Made by a program: the position numbers and the translations under genes | DNA from: Coriaria nepalensis | Taxonomy: Eukaryota > Streptophyta > Magnoliopsida > Cucurbitales > Coriariaceae | Assembly: GCA_027186245.1 (NCBI GenBank) | Contig: CP114497.1 | Span: 999,501-1,063,500 of the forward strand | Reading direction: 5' to 3' | DNA length: 64,000 nucleotides | Shown: positions 24,280 through 35,045 of the stretch, in pieces | Numbering within the stretch: the first letter of the stretch is position 1 | How the letters are laid out: every line of letters begins with the position of its first letter | Notes under the pieces: generated by a model | Database searches by the model: none | What the model was told of the DNA's origin: nothing | What the model saw: the letters and a program-made list of their open reading frames with translations, nothing else

Positions 24280-24797
24280 ATGTCGAGCCAACAAAGCCAC
24301 AACATTTCACACAAGGCCGAGGAAGTTGCCGGTCAAGCTCAGGTATCACGCGGCCGGGATATTATTGTCTAACATGTATAATCCTTACCGTCGGATTAAT
24401 TAATTAATAACATTGATGATTAATTTCTTTTTGGCAGATTAAGAAGGATGAGGTTCTGAACCAGGCGTCTCATGCAACTCACCAGGCACAAGACCAGGCA
24501 TCTCATGCATATAACCAGGCGCAAGACAAGACATGTAATGCATATCAACAGGCACAGGATAAGGCATCCAACACGGCTCAATCAGCCCAGCAAAATGCGT
24601 CTGACATGACCGGACAGGCCACCAACTTTCTCCAGCAGACTGGGGAGCAAGTGAAGAGCATGGCCCAGGGAGCAGCTGAGGCGGTTAAGAGCACTCTCGG
24701 GATGAACACGGATAGCACCAACAGTCCAAGCAACAACCCAACCAGCTACGCCGCTAACCCGAGCAACCCAAGCAGCAACAACCCCAAGATCCTTTGA
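24280..24797 (+). CDS. LEA-like / KIN-type stress protein
   Basis: Exon 1 24280-24342 (MSSQQSHNISHKAEEVAGQA), intron, exon 2 24438-24797; 140 aa. Hydrophilic protein with degenerate repeats of (S/Y)(H/N).(A/Y)(H/N)QAQD-K type between residues 25 and 75, then FLQQTGEQVKSMAQGAAEAV and STLGMNTD, ending in an Asn/Pro/Ser-rich tail. The C-terminal half resembles the neighbour's GQTGEKVMSVAHGAADAVK, so both genes share ancestry and the same intron placement after the first 18-21 codons. Probably a cold-, ABA- or desiccation-induced protectant. Divergent from the gene at 23067. Confidence 0.88.
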
Positions 24798-25055
24798 AGA
24801 GTGCTACATGATATTCTATTTGTTCTTTAATTTGTTTCCAATAATTTGGCTTTATTAATAAATCGTTTTAGTCTTTGGCACTTGTGAGCCAAGAAAAAAA
24901 AAAAAACTAATTTTTCTCCTTTGTATGCGAGAGTGATTACTTTTTGTTTGGTTTTTTAATGTATTAGAACTATTTATGAGCATTTTTATTAATTATAAGA
25001 AGAAAGATCATAACGAAGATGCATAATTATTTGTGGTTAAATATATACTATACAA

Positions 25056-25395
25056 TCATATACGTGGTATGGTGCATCTTCTTATGCAGAAAACGCGAAT
25101 GCATCTCGCGTACCGAGTGAAGTTGAGTTCGGCATAAACCATGCCGTTTGAAGCGGAAGGGAGGAAGGGAGGTGGGTTGATAATGCTAACCCGCATGCAT
25201 TTCCCTACACAATGCCTAAAACAAGCCAAATCCAATTCATGACCAAAATACTCCATTGATGATGATGATGATGAAGAATAAGGATAACTAGGAGAAGGGA
25301 GTGAAGGAGGGGAGAAAGAATCATTGTGTTGTTGCTTGCGATAGAAGTAATACTGTTAGGCTTACCATGATCATCATGGTCACAAACATGTTCAT
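25056..25395 (-). pseudogene. Six-Cys secreted peptide gene with a frameshift
   Basis: Read on the minus strand, an ATG at 25395 starts a good signal peptide (MNMFVTMMIMVSLTVLLLSQ) that ends in TGA right after ATTQ. One nucleotide out of frame, from about 25318 to 25056, an open frame gives a Ser/Pro-rich stretch followed by CFRHCVGKC and, 33 residues later, RCIRVFCIRRC. The arrangement (signal, spacer, two C-x3-C-x3/4-C clusters) is that of the peptides at 25965 and 27922, with slightly different spacing. A single-base loss explains the break. A start at 25256 would leave a 66-aa frame without a signal peptide. Confidence 0.5.
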
Positions 25396-25964
25396 CTTAT
25401 GTGACGTGTAATAATTGAAACTAAACTACGGACGTAATTGCAAAATAATGATTCTAAAATCTTTAGTCATAGTAAGTACTTTTTTTACCCTATTGACTAC
25501 CAAAAAAATGACACGTCATTTTATAATTTTATAATTATAATTGCATCAAATTTCCGAGGATTTGTATATTGAAAATATCTTCATAAACTAAGCTCATAAT
25601 TTCAAAGTAATGATTCTAAAACGTTACATTTTACCCGATTGAGTGCAACAAAATGGGTTTATAATTAATTCATTACCTCTTGAAATTAACCAAATATTAT
25701 CTTTGAACAAACCAAACAATATATTAAATCTATATATATATATACATATGTTTATCTATCTACTTATCTAATATAAACTAGCTGTACAACATTATAAACG
25801 TTACGTTCTCCAATAAATTTCTAATGTGACACGTGGGTAAAAATGGTTAGGACTTAGAATTCACCCCTTTTTTTTTGGCAAAAAAAAAAAACATCTAATA
25901 TGATATGTATATATATAGTTTGTATACACTAAAGAGAAGAGAAGGTTAATTACTTAAACTTACC
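25396..25964. other. Intergenic
   Basis: AT-rich, with a TATATATATA run near 25730. It contains the promoters of two head-to-head Cys-peptide genes. No other coding signal. Confidence 0.5.
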
Positions 25965-26366
25965 ATGGAGAGGAGAGGGTCCCAGTTAACAGCTTCTCTG
26001 CTACTCGTGATGATCCTGATCATGATGATCGCCACAGTCAGCGTGGCAAAATCCCAAGAACTGGTGTCTTCCTTACCGTCCGATCGGCTAATGACAGAGG
26101 ATGGCGATGGGTTAGCGAGCTGGGCAGTGGGAAAACTGGTTCCAAAAGTGGGTCCAAAGTTGAGTTCAGCATCTTCAAGTCTTTTTAAACGTATTCCTGG
26201 AAAACATGGAGACATGAGCATAGCTGGGGTTGGAAATGGGCTCAAGTGCATGGGAGGGTGTAGTTTGCTTATGTGCCCAAATTTAGACTCGTATGGGCCC
26301 AAATCTCTCGTCCAGACTGCTTGCAATATGATCTGCTCCAGAAAATGCAATGCTAAAAGACCCTGA
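25965..26366 (+). CDS. Secreted six-Cys peptide precursor (unassigned family)
   Basis: Single exon, 133 aa. A basic start (MERRGSQ) leads to a hydrophobic signal (LLLVMILIMMIATVSVA), a variable Ser/Lys-rich spacer of about 60 residues, then the Cys module: C-MGG-C-SLLM-C, 15 residues, C-NMI-C-SRK-C, ending NAKRP. The spacing C-x3-C-x4-C-x15-C-x3-C-x3-C is mirror-like and suggests a two-helix hairpin held by nested disulfides. It is shared with the gene at 27922 and, with x14, at 39666. It resembles plant 'thionin-like' six-Cys peptides, but I cannot assign a named family. Role unknown; secretion and defence or signalling is inference. Confidence 0.72.
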   Translation: MERRGSQLTASLLLVMILIMMIATVSVAKSQELVSSLPSDRLMTEDGDGLASWAVGKLVPKVGPKLSSASSSLFKRIPGKHGDMSIAGVGNGLKCMGGCSLLMCPNLDSYGPKSLVQTACNMICSRKCNAKRP

Positions 26367-26424
26367 GGCCCTGACCATTGTAACAATTACGTAAGAAAAC
26401 GATGCCATCTATATACACACACAT

Positions 26425-26457
<33 letters not shown>

Positions 26458-26907
26458 CACACATGTTTTTATGTGTTGTGAACTGAGATTATTGTTTGTA
26501 ATTAATGTTGTTAATTTTGTAATGACAGAAACAGGGTATGGATCATGCATGTATTAAATAATATATTTACATTACGATATATGTTATGTGCTCTGTCGTT
26601 TTACTTCGTTGACTTGCGGTTTTTTTCTTCGTATTTGTAATAAAAATAATTGCAATCATGACGTTTCTTTAACCTTTTTTTCTGTCCAATTACTCAAGAT
26701 TAAAGGTTATCATGAAAAGCAATGGTTTCTAATCTTGAAACCGGGTAAGTACTAAGTACGTAAGTGTAATAGTGTCAATGTGCTTAAAACATTACTTAGT
26801 TTTTAATCTTAGAGCAAACAAGATTTGATTAAGTTCATCATGAACCACTAAATAGAGATCTTGATTGAATTGAATTGAATTGAAGAAGAAGAATACGAAT
26901 AGAAGCC
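26367..26907. other. Intergenic with CA/TA microsatellite
   Basis: Compound ACAC/ATAT microsatellite at about 26414-26462 in the 3' region of the peptide gene. Otherwise AT-rich, no gene seen. Confidence 0.55.
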
Positions 26908-27203
26908 ATGAAAGCAAGGATATGTCGTATACTCGTGATCATCCTCGTCCCCGTAACAGCCGAAGCATATCAGAGTCCCTCTAGCTCTCCAACTGCAAAT
27001 GATGGAAAATGATAAGGGAAATAATCGAAAAAGCAGAAGGAGCAATGGAGGAGGTTTCGGCTAAACATCCAAAAGTTAGAAACGCCATGCAAGGACCAGT
27101 TGGTGGCTTGCTCTATCATGTCATGTGTGCTGGCTTTGACGAATTCGACTGGAAAACTATTGTTCGCACGGCATGCAATTTCCTTTGCCACCGTAAACCA
27201 TAA
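26908..27203 (+). pseudogene. Decayed six-Cys peptide gene
   Basis: Starts with a signal-like segment (MKARICRILVIILVPVTAEA) and runs 36 codons to TGA. The homologous remainder continues in another frame from 27009: EKAEGAMEEVSAKHPKVRNA matches KAKGAMEEFSSKHPKV of the intact gene at 27922, then FDWKTIVRTACNFLCHRKP. The first Cys cluster is damaged (GGLLYHVMC instead of CFAGCSILMC) and the last Cys is missing. One frameshift plus Cys loss makes it a probable pseudogene of the 27922 type. Confidence 0.6.
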
Positions 27204-27921
27204 TTATTGTTAAGATTTTTAAGGATGAACAATATAATTGAACTCGTTTTTCAATGGTTAAATTTTTTAAAATAATCGTTAATTTAATAATTATAATTTC
27301 TTCTTTCTTAGCTTATTTTTTTCCCCTCTTTTTGTAATTTGAATTTAAATATATCGCTAGTTATCAATTTGTAATTGATAGTAGTTCTTTAACATGTTAA
27401 TATCCAATTTCTTTACAAATTTTCTCTGTAATAAAATATAAATTTCGGGGAGCATATGTCCCACTGTATTAGACTTTTAATGATTGTAGATTAAGGTTTG
27501 TGGGTGTGTGTTTTAGACAATTATTGATGTTACACGCACCCATATTGATTGTTCTTAGCCATGATCATGATGGTAGGGCCAAATGAATATTAGAAATTCG
27601 AAGTGACATTACACTCAACCTAACTCCTAATCATGAGGAAGGCCAGAAAAGAAAAAAAATGACAGGAGGTAAGTTCATGAGTTTGGTGTTTTGTCCAATC
27701 ACTTAAAAAGGTAAACTAAAAGCAACCCTTCCTAATCGCGAAACCCTAAATGTCAACGTGCTTAAAACATAAATTACTAATCCTTAAGCAAATCAGATCA
27801 AGTTCATGACGTGCCTAAAAGAGCTCAAGGGCCATATACATATTTTTTGAGCCACTAATAAGGATCTCATTGAATTAAAGAAGAAGAAGAAGGAGAAGAA
27901 AAAGAAGAGAAACGATCTCAT
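27204..27921. other. Intergenic
   Basis: AT-rich. The last part resembles the upstream region of the decayed copy (poly-purine AAGAAGAAGAAGGAGAAG leader, 27877-27896). No gene seen. Confidence 0.5.
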
Positions 27922-28281
27922 ATGATAATGAGATTCATTACATTAATAGTACTATTATCTCTTATAATCATCCTCGGTACTGCAAATTCCGAGTCTGATC
28001 AGATTCGGTCTAGTTCTGATGGATTGGTAAGTAAAGTAATAGGAAAAGTAAGTAGTAAACTCCCAATTGGAAAAGCTAAAGGAGCGATGGAAGAGTTTTC
28101 TTCAAAACATCCAAAAGTGAACAACGTTAGAAATGCAATGAAAGGACCGGTTGGTTGCTTTGCCGGTTGCTCTATACTCATGTGCACTGGCTTAGACGAT
28201 TTCTCCTGGAAAACTATTGCTCGTCCCGCATGCAATATCCTTTGCGCACGGCAATGTCACTCCCTCCGCCCCAAACCATGA
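27922..28281 (+). CDS. Secreted six-Cys peptide precursor (unassigned family)
   Basis: Single exon, 119 aa. Signal peptide MIMRFITLIVLLSLIIILGT; spacer with SDGLVSKVIGKVSSKLPIGK, then GAMEEFSSKHPKV; Cys module C-FAG-C-SILM-C, 15 residues, C-NIL-C-ARQ-C, end HSLRPKP. Its spacing is identical to the gene at 25965, and its spacer matches the decayed copy at 26908, so this is a tandem family. The second half of the module ends ARQC, close to KRQC of the four-Cys peptides at 30687 and 32531. Function unknown. Confidence 0.75.
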   Translation: MIMRFITLIVLLSLIIILGTANSESDQIRSSSDGLVSKVIGKVSSKLPIGKAKGAMEEFSSKHPKVNNVRNAMKGPVGCFAGCSILMCTGLDDFSWKTIARPACNILCARQCHSLRPKP

Positions 28282-29294
28282 CCGGCCGTTCAACGACCAT
28301 CCGATCCATGTTGATCAACCACTTGATTAGTAGTTCTTTTAACATGTAATTGTGAGTAAGTATGTTTGTTATATATATATATATATATATATAAATGTGG
28401 GTTTTAGGGTGCTAAATTGAACCTATGATTACTTAAATGAGTACTAGAATTATCAGTATTCTATTATTATGAAAAGTTTGTTACTTTTGTTTTTAATCAT
28501 ACCCTAAATAAATAAGGTTTATAATTATTTCATTGTAATTATTATATTAAGGTTTATAATTTGTATATCATTATGCTATATATTGACATATCTTTCGTAT
28601 ACGCAACCATGCCTAAGAACAAGAAGAGCCTAGAATATCTTAATGTGCAGTGTGAACCAGGAAATTTGACAGGTCAAGATCATCATGTCAAATATATATG
28701 AATTTGAATTTTATGAATCATATAAAAAAAAAAAAGTGTGTACATGTATTGATGCTGGGGGTCTAAACATGCAACTAACGAGTGGAAAAATGTGGCTCGA
28801 AATGTTGAAACTGGAAGCGATCTTATCTGGAAACTTCTCCAATTATCATCAGTGGCATGCATGCTCTGTTTTTATATGGCTATGGAGTTTGGTCAACAGT
28901 TGGGTTTGACCATCTCCCGCCACGTCAACACGCTGAACTAATTAATCATATACATCATATTACTATAATTCTTTTAATAAAGAATTTTCAATAATTATTC
29001 GATTAATCCTCTTAGACCATCATGAATATTAAAAATTAAAAATTTTAATTTTAATACTAATGATTTTACCAATAATTTTATGGGCCGACAAAAAAATTTC
29101 TGGTAAATATAATATCTTTTATATTATAAATTTTAAAAAAAATAATAATAATAATAAATATTTTTGACTTGGTAGCCATATCATGGACATGATCGTTTCT
29201 CTAGATAGTCGATTTCTGCATATATAAAAGTGAGAGTCGCGCTTCAGAAAGGTCGAGGTCGAGAAAGAAACAAAGAGAGAAGAAGAAAAAATCG
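28282..29294. other. Intergenic
   Basis: (TA)n run near 28371-28393; AT-rich. An open frame at 28685-28909 has no recognisable features. The final 100 bp is a purine-rich leader for the gene at 29295. Confidence 0.5.
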
Positions 29295-29645
29295 ATGGCG
29301 GGTTTGCAGAGATCTGAATTGTCGTTTAGGAGGCAGGGCTCGTCCGGGCTGGTTTGGGACGATAAGCTTTTGAAAGCAGCAGAGATGAGCAAAGAGCATG
29401 AAGAAAAAGTCAACATGGCTAAAGAAGCAGAGGCTAGGAGAACAACGATTAAACCCATTAGTGTTGAGCGGAGTAATTCGAACGGCGGAGATCAACGAGG
29501 GTACCGAACCGGAAAAGTTTTACCGGCGATTGAACCGCCTTCGCCGAAGGTCTCTGCTTGTGGGTTTTGCTCCGGTTTTGGTAGTAAACCGGCTAATAAG
29601 GGTCACCACCGAGCTAAACCCGGTCCGCAGCGTAGATCAAGGTAG
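29295..29645 (+). CDS. MASS-like small MAPK-substrate protein
   Basis: Single exon, 116 aa, basic. It starts MAGLQRSELSFRRQGSSGLV then WDDKLL, and ends with RGYRTGKVLPAIEPPSPKVS followed by ACGFCSGFG and a basic tail RRSR. These are the conserved ends of the plant family of Arabidopsis At1g80180/At1g15400, described as MAPK substrates in the stomatal lineage. The PPSP site is the likely proline-directed phosphorylation site. The middle is variable. No signal peptide or membrane segment; plasma-membrane or cytosolic location is from family knowledge. Confidence 0.85.
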   Translation: MAGLQRSELSFRRQGSSGLVWDDKLLKAAEMSKEHEEKVNMAKEAEARRTTIKPISVERSNSNGGDQRGYRTGKVLPAIEPPSPKVSACGFCSGFGSKPANKGHHRAKPGPQRRSR

Positions 29646-30167
29646 TTTCATATAAATTCGATCTCAAAAATAAAAAATAGGTTGTTGCTAAATAGGTTTT
29701 TTGATTTCTGGGTGTTTAGAATTAGGACATGTGTTGTGATGATGAACAGGGTCTTGTAACTCTTGCTCTGTGTTTTCTTTTCTGTCGTCAAATTTTGGGC
29801 GGATGATTGTTGTTTGAGATGCAGTCCCTTTTTTTTTTCTTTTTCTTTATTTCAATCTTGTACAGAGCAAAATATTAAAGTTTCTGTGGTTTCTATGTAT
29901 TTTGAATTTTGATTTGCATAATCTCATGATGGTTGAGTATGTGGGGTTGTGGAAGGAAAATGAATGATCCGAGCACATGTCGGCCATGTGCGCCGCCGTC
30001 TACAGCGGTGATTTAAGCCTGCCGTTTCTGTTTCATATTTTGGAATGGTGAGGTAAGACCCACATCACATGATTCACATGTGTGTTCCGACAGAGCAGCC
30101 AAGTTAGACGAACGACTCTGATTTTTGTGACTTAATAAAATAAGATTCATAGCCGATATTTAAACTT

Positions 30168-30221
<54 letters not shown>

Positions 30222-30686
30222 TGATTAATAATAATAGAAGCTTGAAGCTTCAAATTAGATTGGTTTACTGAGTCGAAATTAAATTGGTTTGAAGCTTGAA
30301 GCAATCTAGGCCTAATATTGTGATAATAACTAACCATTGCACTAATCACAAGCTAAACACTAACTTTCACTAAATACCATTTCAATTCTTAATACACAAA
30401 ATGATGTCATTATTGATTATAAAACTAATATACTTTAGCAAGAACCACACATCTTAACACAACTCCCCTTTGCCCACTGCTTGCCTAACATGTCATTATT
30501 AATTTTTACCACCACAAACAATCACATTACTTTTTACCCTAATGATTCCGCATAATGAAGGGTTAAAAACACATCCTATAAATAACTACCATTGGTAATG
30601 AACAATATAATAAATCACATAACACTAATCATCGTCAGAAACTAATCTTAAGTAATTAGCTACTAGTAATCACAATTAGAGCAAGA
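29646..30686. other. Intergenic with (TAA)n microsatellite
   Basis: 3' region of the MASS-like gene, a (TAA)n run at about 30170-30221, then from about 30256 a segment that is duplicated upstream of the gene at 32531. No gene seen. Confidence 0.6.
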
Positions 30687-31064
30687 ATGGAAGGAAAAGG
30701 CAGCATTGGGAAAGCAGTTATAATAATGTGCATTGTGGTTCTTGATGCGGCTGTGCTGATCAAATCCGATCATCATAATCATCATCATCATCGTGATGAG
30801 CAAGCGGCGGCACCTTCATCTGCACCGTCCGACGATGGAGTGCCAACTCCTGCTCCATCACCGATCACTTCCCCTAATCAAGACCTTATCGGAGCGCTTC
30901 TTATGGTCCCTCTAATTCCAAAAGCTTATAGACTCACTAAAGCTACTGCCAAGAAAACAAATTGCTACAGACAGTGCGTCATGCTCCAACGTTCTCAACC
31001 CAGATCTGATGAGTCGTCTGTCGCTGCTTTCTGTAAACGACAATGCTCTCCCGTGCGAGCTTAA
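30687..31064 (+). CDS. Secreted His-rich four-Cys peptide precursor
   Basis: Single exon, 125 aa. A short basic start and hydrophobic signal (GKAVIIMCIVVLDAAVLI) is followed by a His cluster (HHNHHHH), an Ala/Ser/Pro-rich spacer, a conserved block LIGALLMVPLIPKAYRLTKA, and the Cys module NCYRQC, 18 residues, FCKRQC, end SPVRA. C-x3-C...C-x3-C is the alpha-hairpinin signature. His-rich parts can bind metal. It is 75-80 % identical by eye to the gene at 32531, and the upstream DNA is duplicated too. Probably related to the six-Cys peptides nearby with the inner Cys pair lost. Function unknown. Confidence 0.75.
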   Translation: MEGKGSIGKAVIIMCIVVLDAAVLIKSDHHNHHHHRDEQAAAPSSAPSDDGVPTPAPSPITSPNQDLIGALLMVPLIPKAYRLTKATAKKTNCYRQCVMLQRSQPRSDESSVAAFCKRQCSPVRA

Positions 31065-32530
31065 CAATATCCATGCACTTGGTAATAATAATGAAATGAT
31101 ATTCTTAATTACTAGTTGTTTGTTTCATGTACTCAGTATTAATTACCTTGTGTTGTTACGGGGTAGTGTTTTGGTTTATGTACTTGCTTTTGCTTAATGA
31201 ATAAATGGAGGTATCATGTATCTTCCATCTACTTCTAATATATACATATGTTTGATGCGGGAATAAGGTCAGCTTCCTCTTTCCGAGATACCAGTAGTAT
31301 GGAGGTCATTCAAAGCGATTCTGCACACAAAAATAAGGGTATAGCCATGGTTTTGTGTTTGAATTTACATCACTCAAAATTGATTTATTCCGGATTTAAG
31401 TAAAAACGATTCAACTGATTTCTAAGGAAAGAATGAAAATAGGTGGAATAGATTTGCAAAATGTCATTTCCACTTATTCTTTTCATTCTCTTTACTTTAG
31501 AGAATAATAATATCAAACATGACATTAAGTGATCATGGAGTGAGAATTTACAAGAAAAATAGAAAAAAACAAATGCGTGAGAATGTTATAGTTTTTTTTT
31601 GGGTTAAAAGAAGAAGATTTTATTCTATTAATAGTAAAATTAAGGATTAGATGAACGATTATAAAACGACATTCTGTAAACATATTTAAAGAAATTAGAA
31701 GTATATACATCCATCAGTTAGATCAAATCATTTAAAACTCTAAAAAAGGAAAAATAGCTGACTCTTAGAGCTATGCAACTCAAATTTGCGTTTAACCTAC
31801 TCTTAATCCCTCTCAATTCAAGACCCAATTCACGCATTGTTCAGTGTGAAGATCACATAATTTTTTGGGCCAACAGAAGGTTACATTTTTAAACCCTCGA
31901 GAAAAAATGCTACTGAATTCGAAGACCTAGGATTAAAACTAAGATTAAAAGTTAATCTTTCGAATGTTACGTGACTTAATTGTATAATATATGCTGCAAT
32001 TTATCTTTATCTATTACATAAACTCTTAAGTATTTTCTTTACTTACTGTCTATGTGTATGGGTTTATTTATTTTTATTTTTTAATACATGGTTGCCTCAT
32101 GAGATATTACAAAACTAGATTTACTACGTCGAAATTACATTGGCTTGAAGCTTGAGGCCATCTAGTAGGGTTAACAAAAAAATTCATAATATTGTGATCA
32201 TAACAAATCCTTGCACTAATCACAAGCTAAACATTAACTTTCACTAAATACCATTTCAACTCTTAATACATGAAATGATGTCATTATTGATTATAAAACT
32301 AATATACTTTAGCAAGAACCACACATCTTAGCACAACTCCCATTTGTCCATTGCTTGCCTAAAATGTCATAATTATTTTTTACCCTAATGATTTCTGATA
32401 ATGAAGGGTTAATTAAAAGCATATCCTATAAATAACACCTTTGGTAATGAACAATAAATCACACAACACTAATCATCATCAGAAACTAATCTTAAGTAAT
32501 TAGCTACTATTAATCATAATCAGAGCAAGA
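31065..32530. other. Intergenic; duplicated promoter at its end
   Basis: AT-rich with no recognisable gene. From about 32110 it matches the DNA upstream of the gene at 30687 (ACTAATCACAAGCTAAACA and following, with TCCTATAAATAAC TATA-like box near 32424-32436). Confidence 0.55.
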
Positions 32531-32893
32531 ATGGCAGGAAAAGGCAGCATTGTGAAAGCCGTTATAATAATGTGCATTGTGGTTCTTGATGCGGCTGTGC
32601 TGATCAAAGCCGATCATCATCATCATCATCATCAAGCAGCCCCTTCATCTGCACCGACCAATGATGGCACGCCATCTCCAACTCCGTCACCGATTACTTC
32701 CTCTGATCAAGACCTTATCGGAGCGCTTCTTATGGTCCCTCTAATTCCAAAAGCTTATAGACTCACTAAAGCTACTGCCAAGAAAACAAATTGCTATAGA
32801 CAATGTGCCATGCTTCAACGTTCCCAACCCAGATCAGACGAGTCGTCTGTCGCTGCTTTCTGTAAACGACAATGCTCTCCCGCACGAGCTTAA
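32531..32893 (+). CDS. Secreted His-rich four-Cys peptide precursor (tandem copy)
   Basis: Single exon, 120 aa, tandem duplicate of the gene at 30687 lying 1,844 bp away. Same signal (KAVIIMCIVVLDAAVLI), a His run of seven (DHHHHHHHQ region), shorter Ser/Pro spacer (SAPTNDGTPSPTPSPI), unchanged LIGALLMVPLIPKAYRLTKA and the module NCYRQC...FCKRQC ending SPARA. Changes concentrate in the spacer while the Cys module is nearly invariant, which suggests the C-terminal peptide is the active part. Confidence 0.75.
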   Translation: MAGKGSIVKAVIIMCIVVLDAAVLIKADHHHHHHQAAPSSAPTNDGTPSPTPSPITSSDQDLIGALLMVPLIPKAYRLTKATAKKTNCYRQCAMLQRSQPRSDESSVAAFCKRQCSPARA

Positions 32894-34380
32894 CAAAATT
32901 ACATCCATGCACTCTGTAAGATACACCCTATGTCTTAATAATTATTTTATTGATATTTGTGTTTCTACTTAATAATAATCTTAATATTTAATTTGTGACA
33001 GATGTGGGTTAGATCGAGTTGAAGGTGATCAGGCGTCGTTGAAGTGATGTCTTTAATAAAAATAAAAGATGATATTTTATTTTACTAGTTGTTTACTAAG
33101 TACTTTATTATGAAAGTTTAAGTATACTAGTTTAAATATGTTATATTATTAAAATTATATAAATTAATAATATTTTAAATAATATGATATATTTAAAATA
33201 AAGAATTAAATTTAATTTAGGGTCAGGTATGTCTACTCAATTTATGGTAGTTTTTGGTTTATGTATTTAATATAATTTATATTGAATTATATTAATGCAC
33301 TTAATAAATTTCGAAATAAAAAAATAAAAAATAAATAAGTAAAAGAAGAAGAAAATCGCTCGTCTTTTTCTCCTTCCCCCTAACATGAAAAAATTACCAG
33401 AGCTAGGGCAATCATTCCATTATCTCCGTCTTCAGACTTATTATATTTTGAATCTTATATTACTTCTCGCTCCTTCATTATATTTATTCAAATTCAGAAG
33501 ATTCAAATTTCCGAAAGGAGTCATAATTCGTAAATGATAGAAAGTGTTCGAAATCCATGCCATAAGCAATGGCAAAAATTCCATCTAATTTGCCGATGCA
33601 ATTATGTCCATTTCACACTTTTACTTTACTTTCTTTGCATTTCTATAATTAAGGTTTTTATGTTTTCATTACTGAGATTGTGGATGGTTGATGCATATTT
33701 TTTTATTTTTTCTTGTTTAAAGGCTCGAGGTTTTTGTTCTGCATGACTAATTTTGATTGTATGTGAATGAAATTTAGATTGCTTGATGACTGAATTAGGA
33801 ATTTTTTAGTATTGATGATTATTTTACTAAAATTATATGGATTTTGATGATGATTTTATTGAAATTAGTTAGATTTTGATGATGAAATTAGTTAGATTTT
33901 TTATCCTAACCGGTGTTCGGACTTCTATATGTATACATACACACTGTATTTGTATACGAAGTTACTTTAGCTTGGGTCATTTTTGCAGAAGGAACGAAGA
34001 GTGTAAGAGATCTCTTTTCTCAGTTGGTATCTAAGTCATTGGTCTCATATATACTATTATCGAGAAGTGACAATTTATTTAATAAGGAAAATAGGGAATC
34101 TCTTACTTAAGAAACCGATGATCATGGCATTGAGTTCATTCATTTTTGGTATTGCTACTAGTAGATGGTTCTATTAAGTTTTTTCTAATACTTAAATCGT
34201 TTACTATAAATAGTGTAACACTACCATTATTGCAAAATTGAGGAAACTTTCCATTTTATGAGATTTGTCAATTGGAATGCATACTCATAAAGATATTTTC
34301 TTTTGGGGTTAGGTAACACGACCAGTTTGGTACCAACTATTCTTCCTAACAAGGATTAGCCCAATTTCTCCATGCCACAT
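32894..34380. other. AT-rich region without intact genes
   Basis: No supportable gene. Short open frames around 33534-34110 have no family marks. It lies before the Toc GTPase fragment and may be an old insertion, but no terminal repeats were identified. Confidence 0.4.
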
Positions 34381-34860
34381 ATTTCTAGTGAAGATTTGTC
34401 CCAATCTCATCATATTAGCTTCAATGAAGAAAAGGCGGATGCTTTGGCAAAGGTAAAAAAGATGGACCCTTTAGTGAAGGTTGAGGATCTCCGAGTTAAG
34501 TTTTTGTGCCTCCTCCAAAGGCTTGAGTAAACACCAAACAATCTTTTAGCGGCAAGGGTTTTGTATCGAATCCATCTAGCAACTTTGATACGAGCAGGGG
34601 AATCAGATCTTGAAAGAGTTAATCACGGAAGTAATAGGGTTCGAGAAAGAACCATGGAGCATGAAGCTTCTGGCCTGCTTAGATTGGACTTCTCAATTAG
34701 AATACTATTCTTATGCAAAAGAGGGATAGGCAAGAGTGCTACTATTAATTCCATATTTGAGCAAACAAAAACAACAACTAATGCATTTCAACTTGCCACT
34801 AATCGTATTGAAGAAGTAGTGGGAACAATCAACCAATTTATAAAGTATCTCTCCTTTTAT
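34381..34860 (+). pseudogene. Fragment of a Toc159-type GTPase gene (Toc120/132-like)
   Basis: One frame reads VEDLRVKFLCLLQRLE, TAA, TPNNLLAARVLYRIHLATLI, later LRLDFSIRILFLCKRGIGKSATINSIFEQ and FQLATNRIEEVVGTI. This follows the plastid import receptors Toc159/132/120, which have (I)RVKFLRLAHRLGQ(S/T)P, VLYRL.LAE and VLGKTGVGKSATINSIFDE at this place. There is a nonsense codon, the P-loop's first Gly is Cys (CKRGIGKS), and homology stops after VVGT, before the switch motifs. Only about 150 codons of a large receptor remain. A dead gene piece. Confidence 0.72.
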
Positions 34861-34998
34861 TTATATAGTTGTGTTTTTGTAATGATTTTTGTTTTAATTT
34901 GTAACTAAAGGTTTGGTATTTTTTTTTATGCCTTTGCTAATGGTATGCTGACTTAGATATCGAAAAATAGGGTAAAGAAAAACTCTTTATTTCTTTCA

Positions 34999-35045
34999 CT
35001 CAATTTCTTAATGTCTTACAAAACTTAAGACATCAAGAAATTGAG
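34999..35045. repeat. 20-bp inverted repeat (hairpin)
   Basis: Left arm 34999-35018 and right arm 35026-35045 are inverted copies with one mismatch (CTCAATTTCTT[A/G]ATGTCTTA) around a 7-nt loop. The arm sequence GATGTCTTA/TAAGACATC recurs at 35082-35111 and in the 73-bp repeats about 0.9 kb downstream. Confidence 0.75.

Noticed and set aside
28685..28909. 74-codon open frame
   Set aside because: No signal peptide, Cys pattern or homologue recognised; lies in AT-rich spacer.
33534..34110. Short open frames before the Toc fragment
   Set aside because: Low-complexity T-rich translations without family marks.
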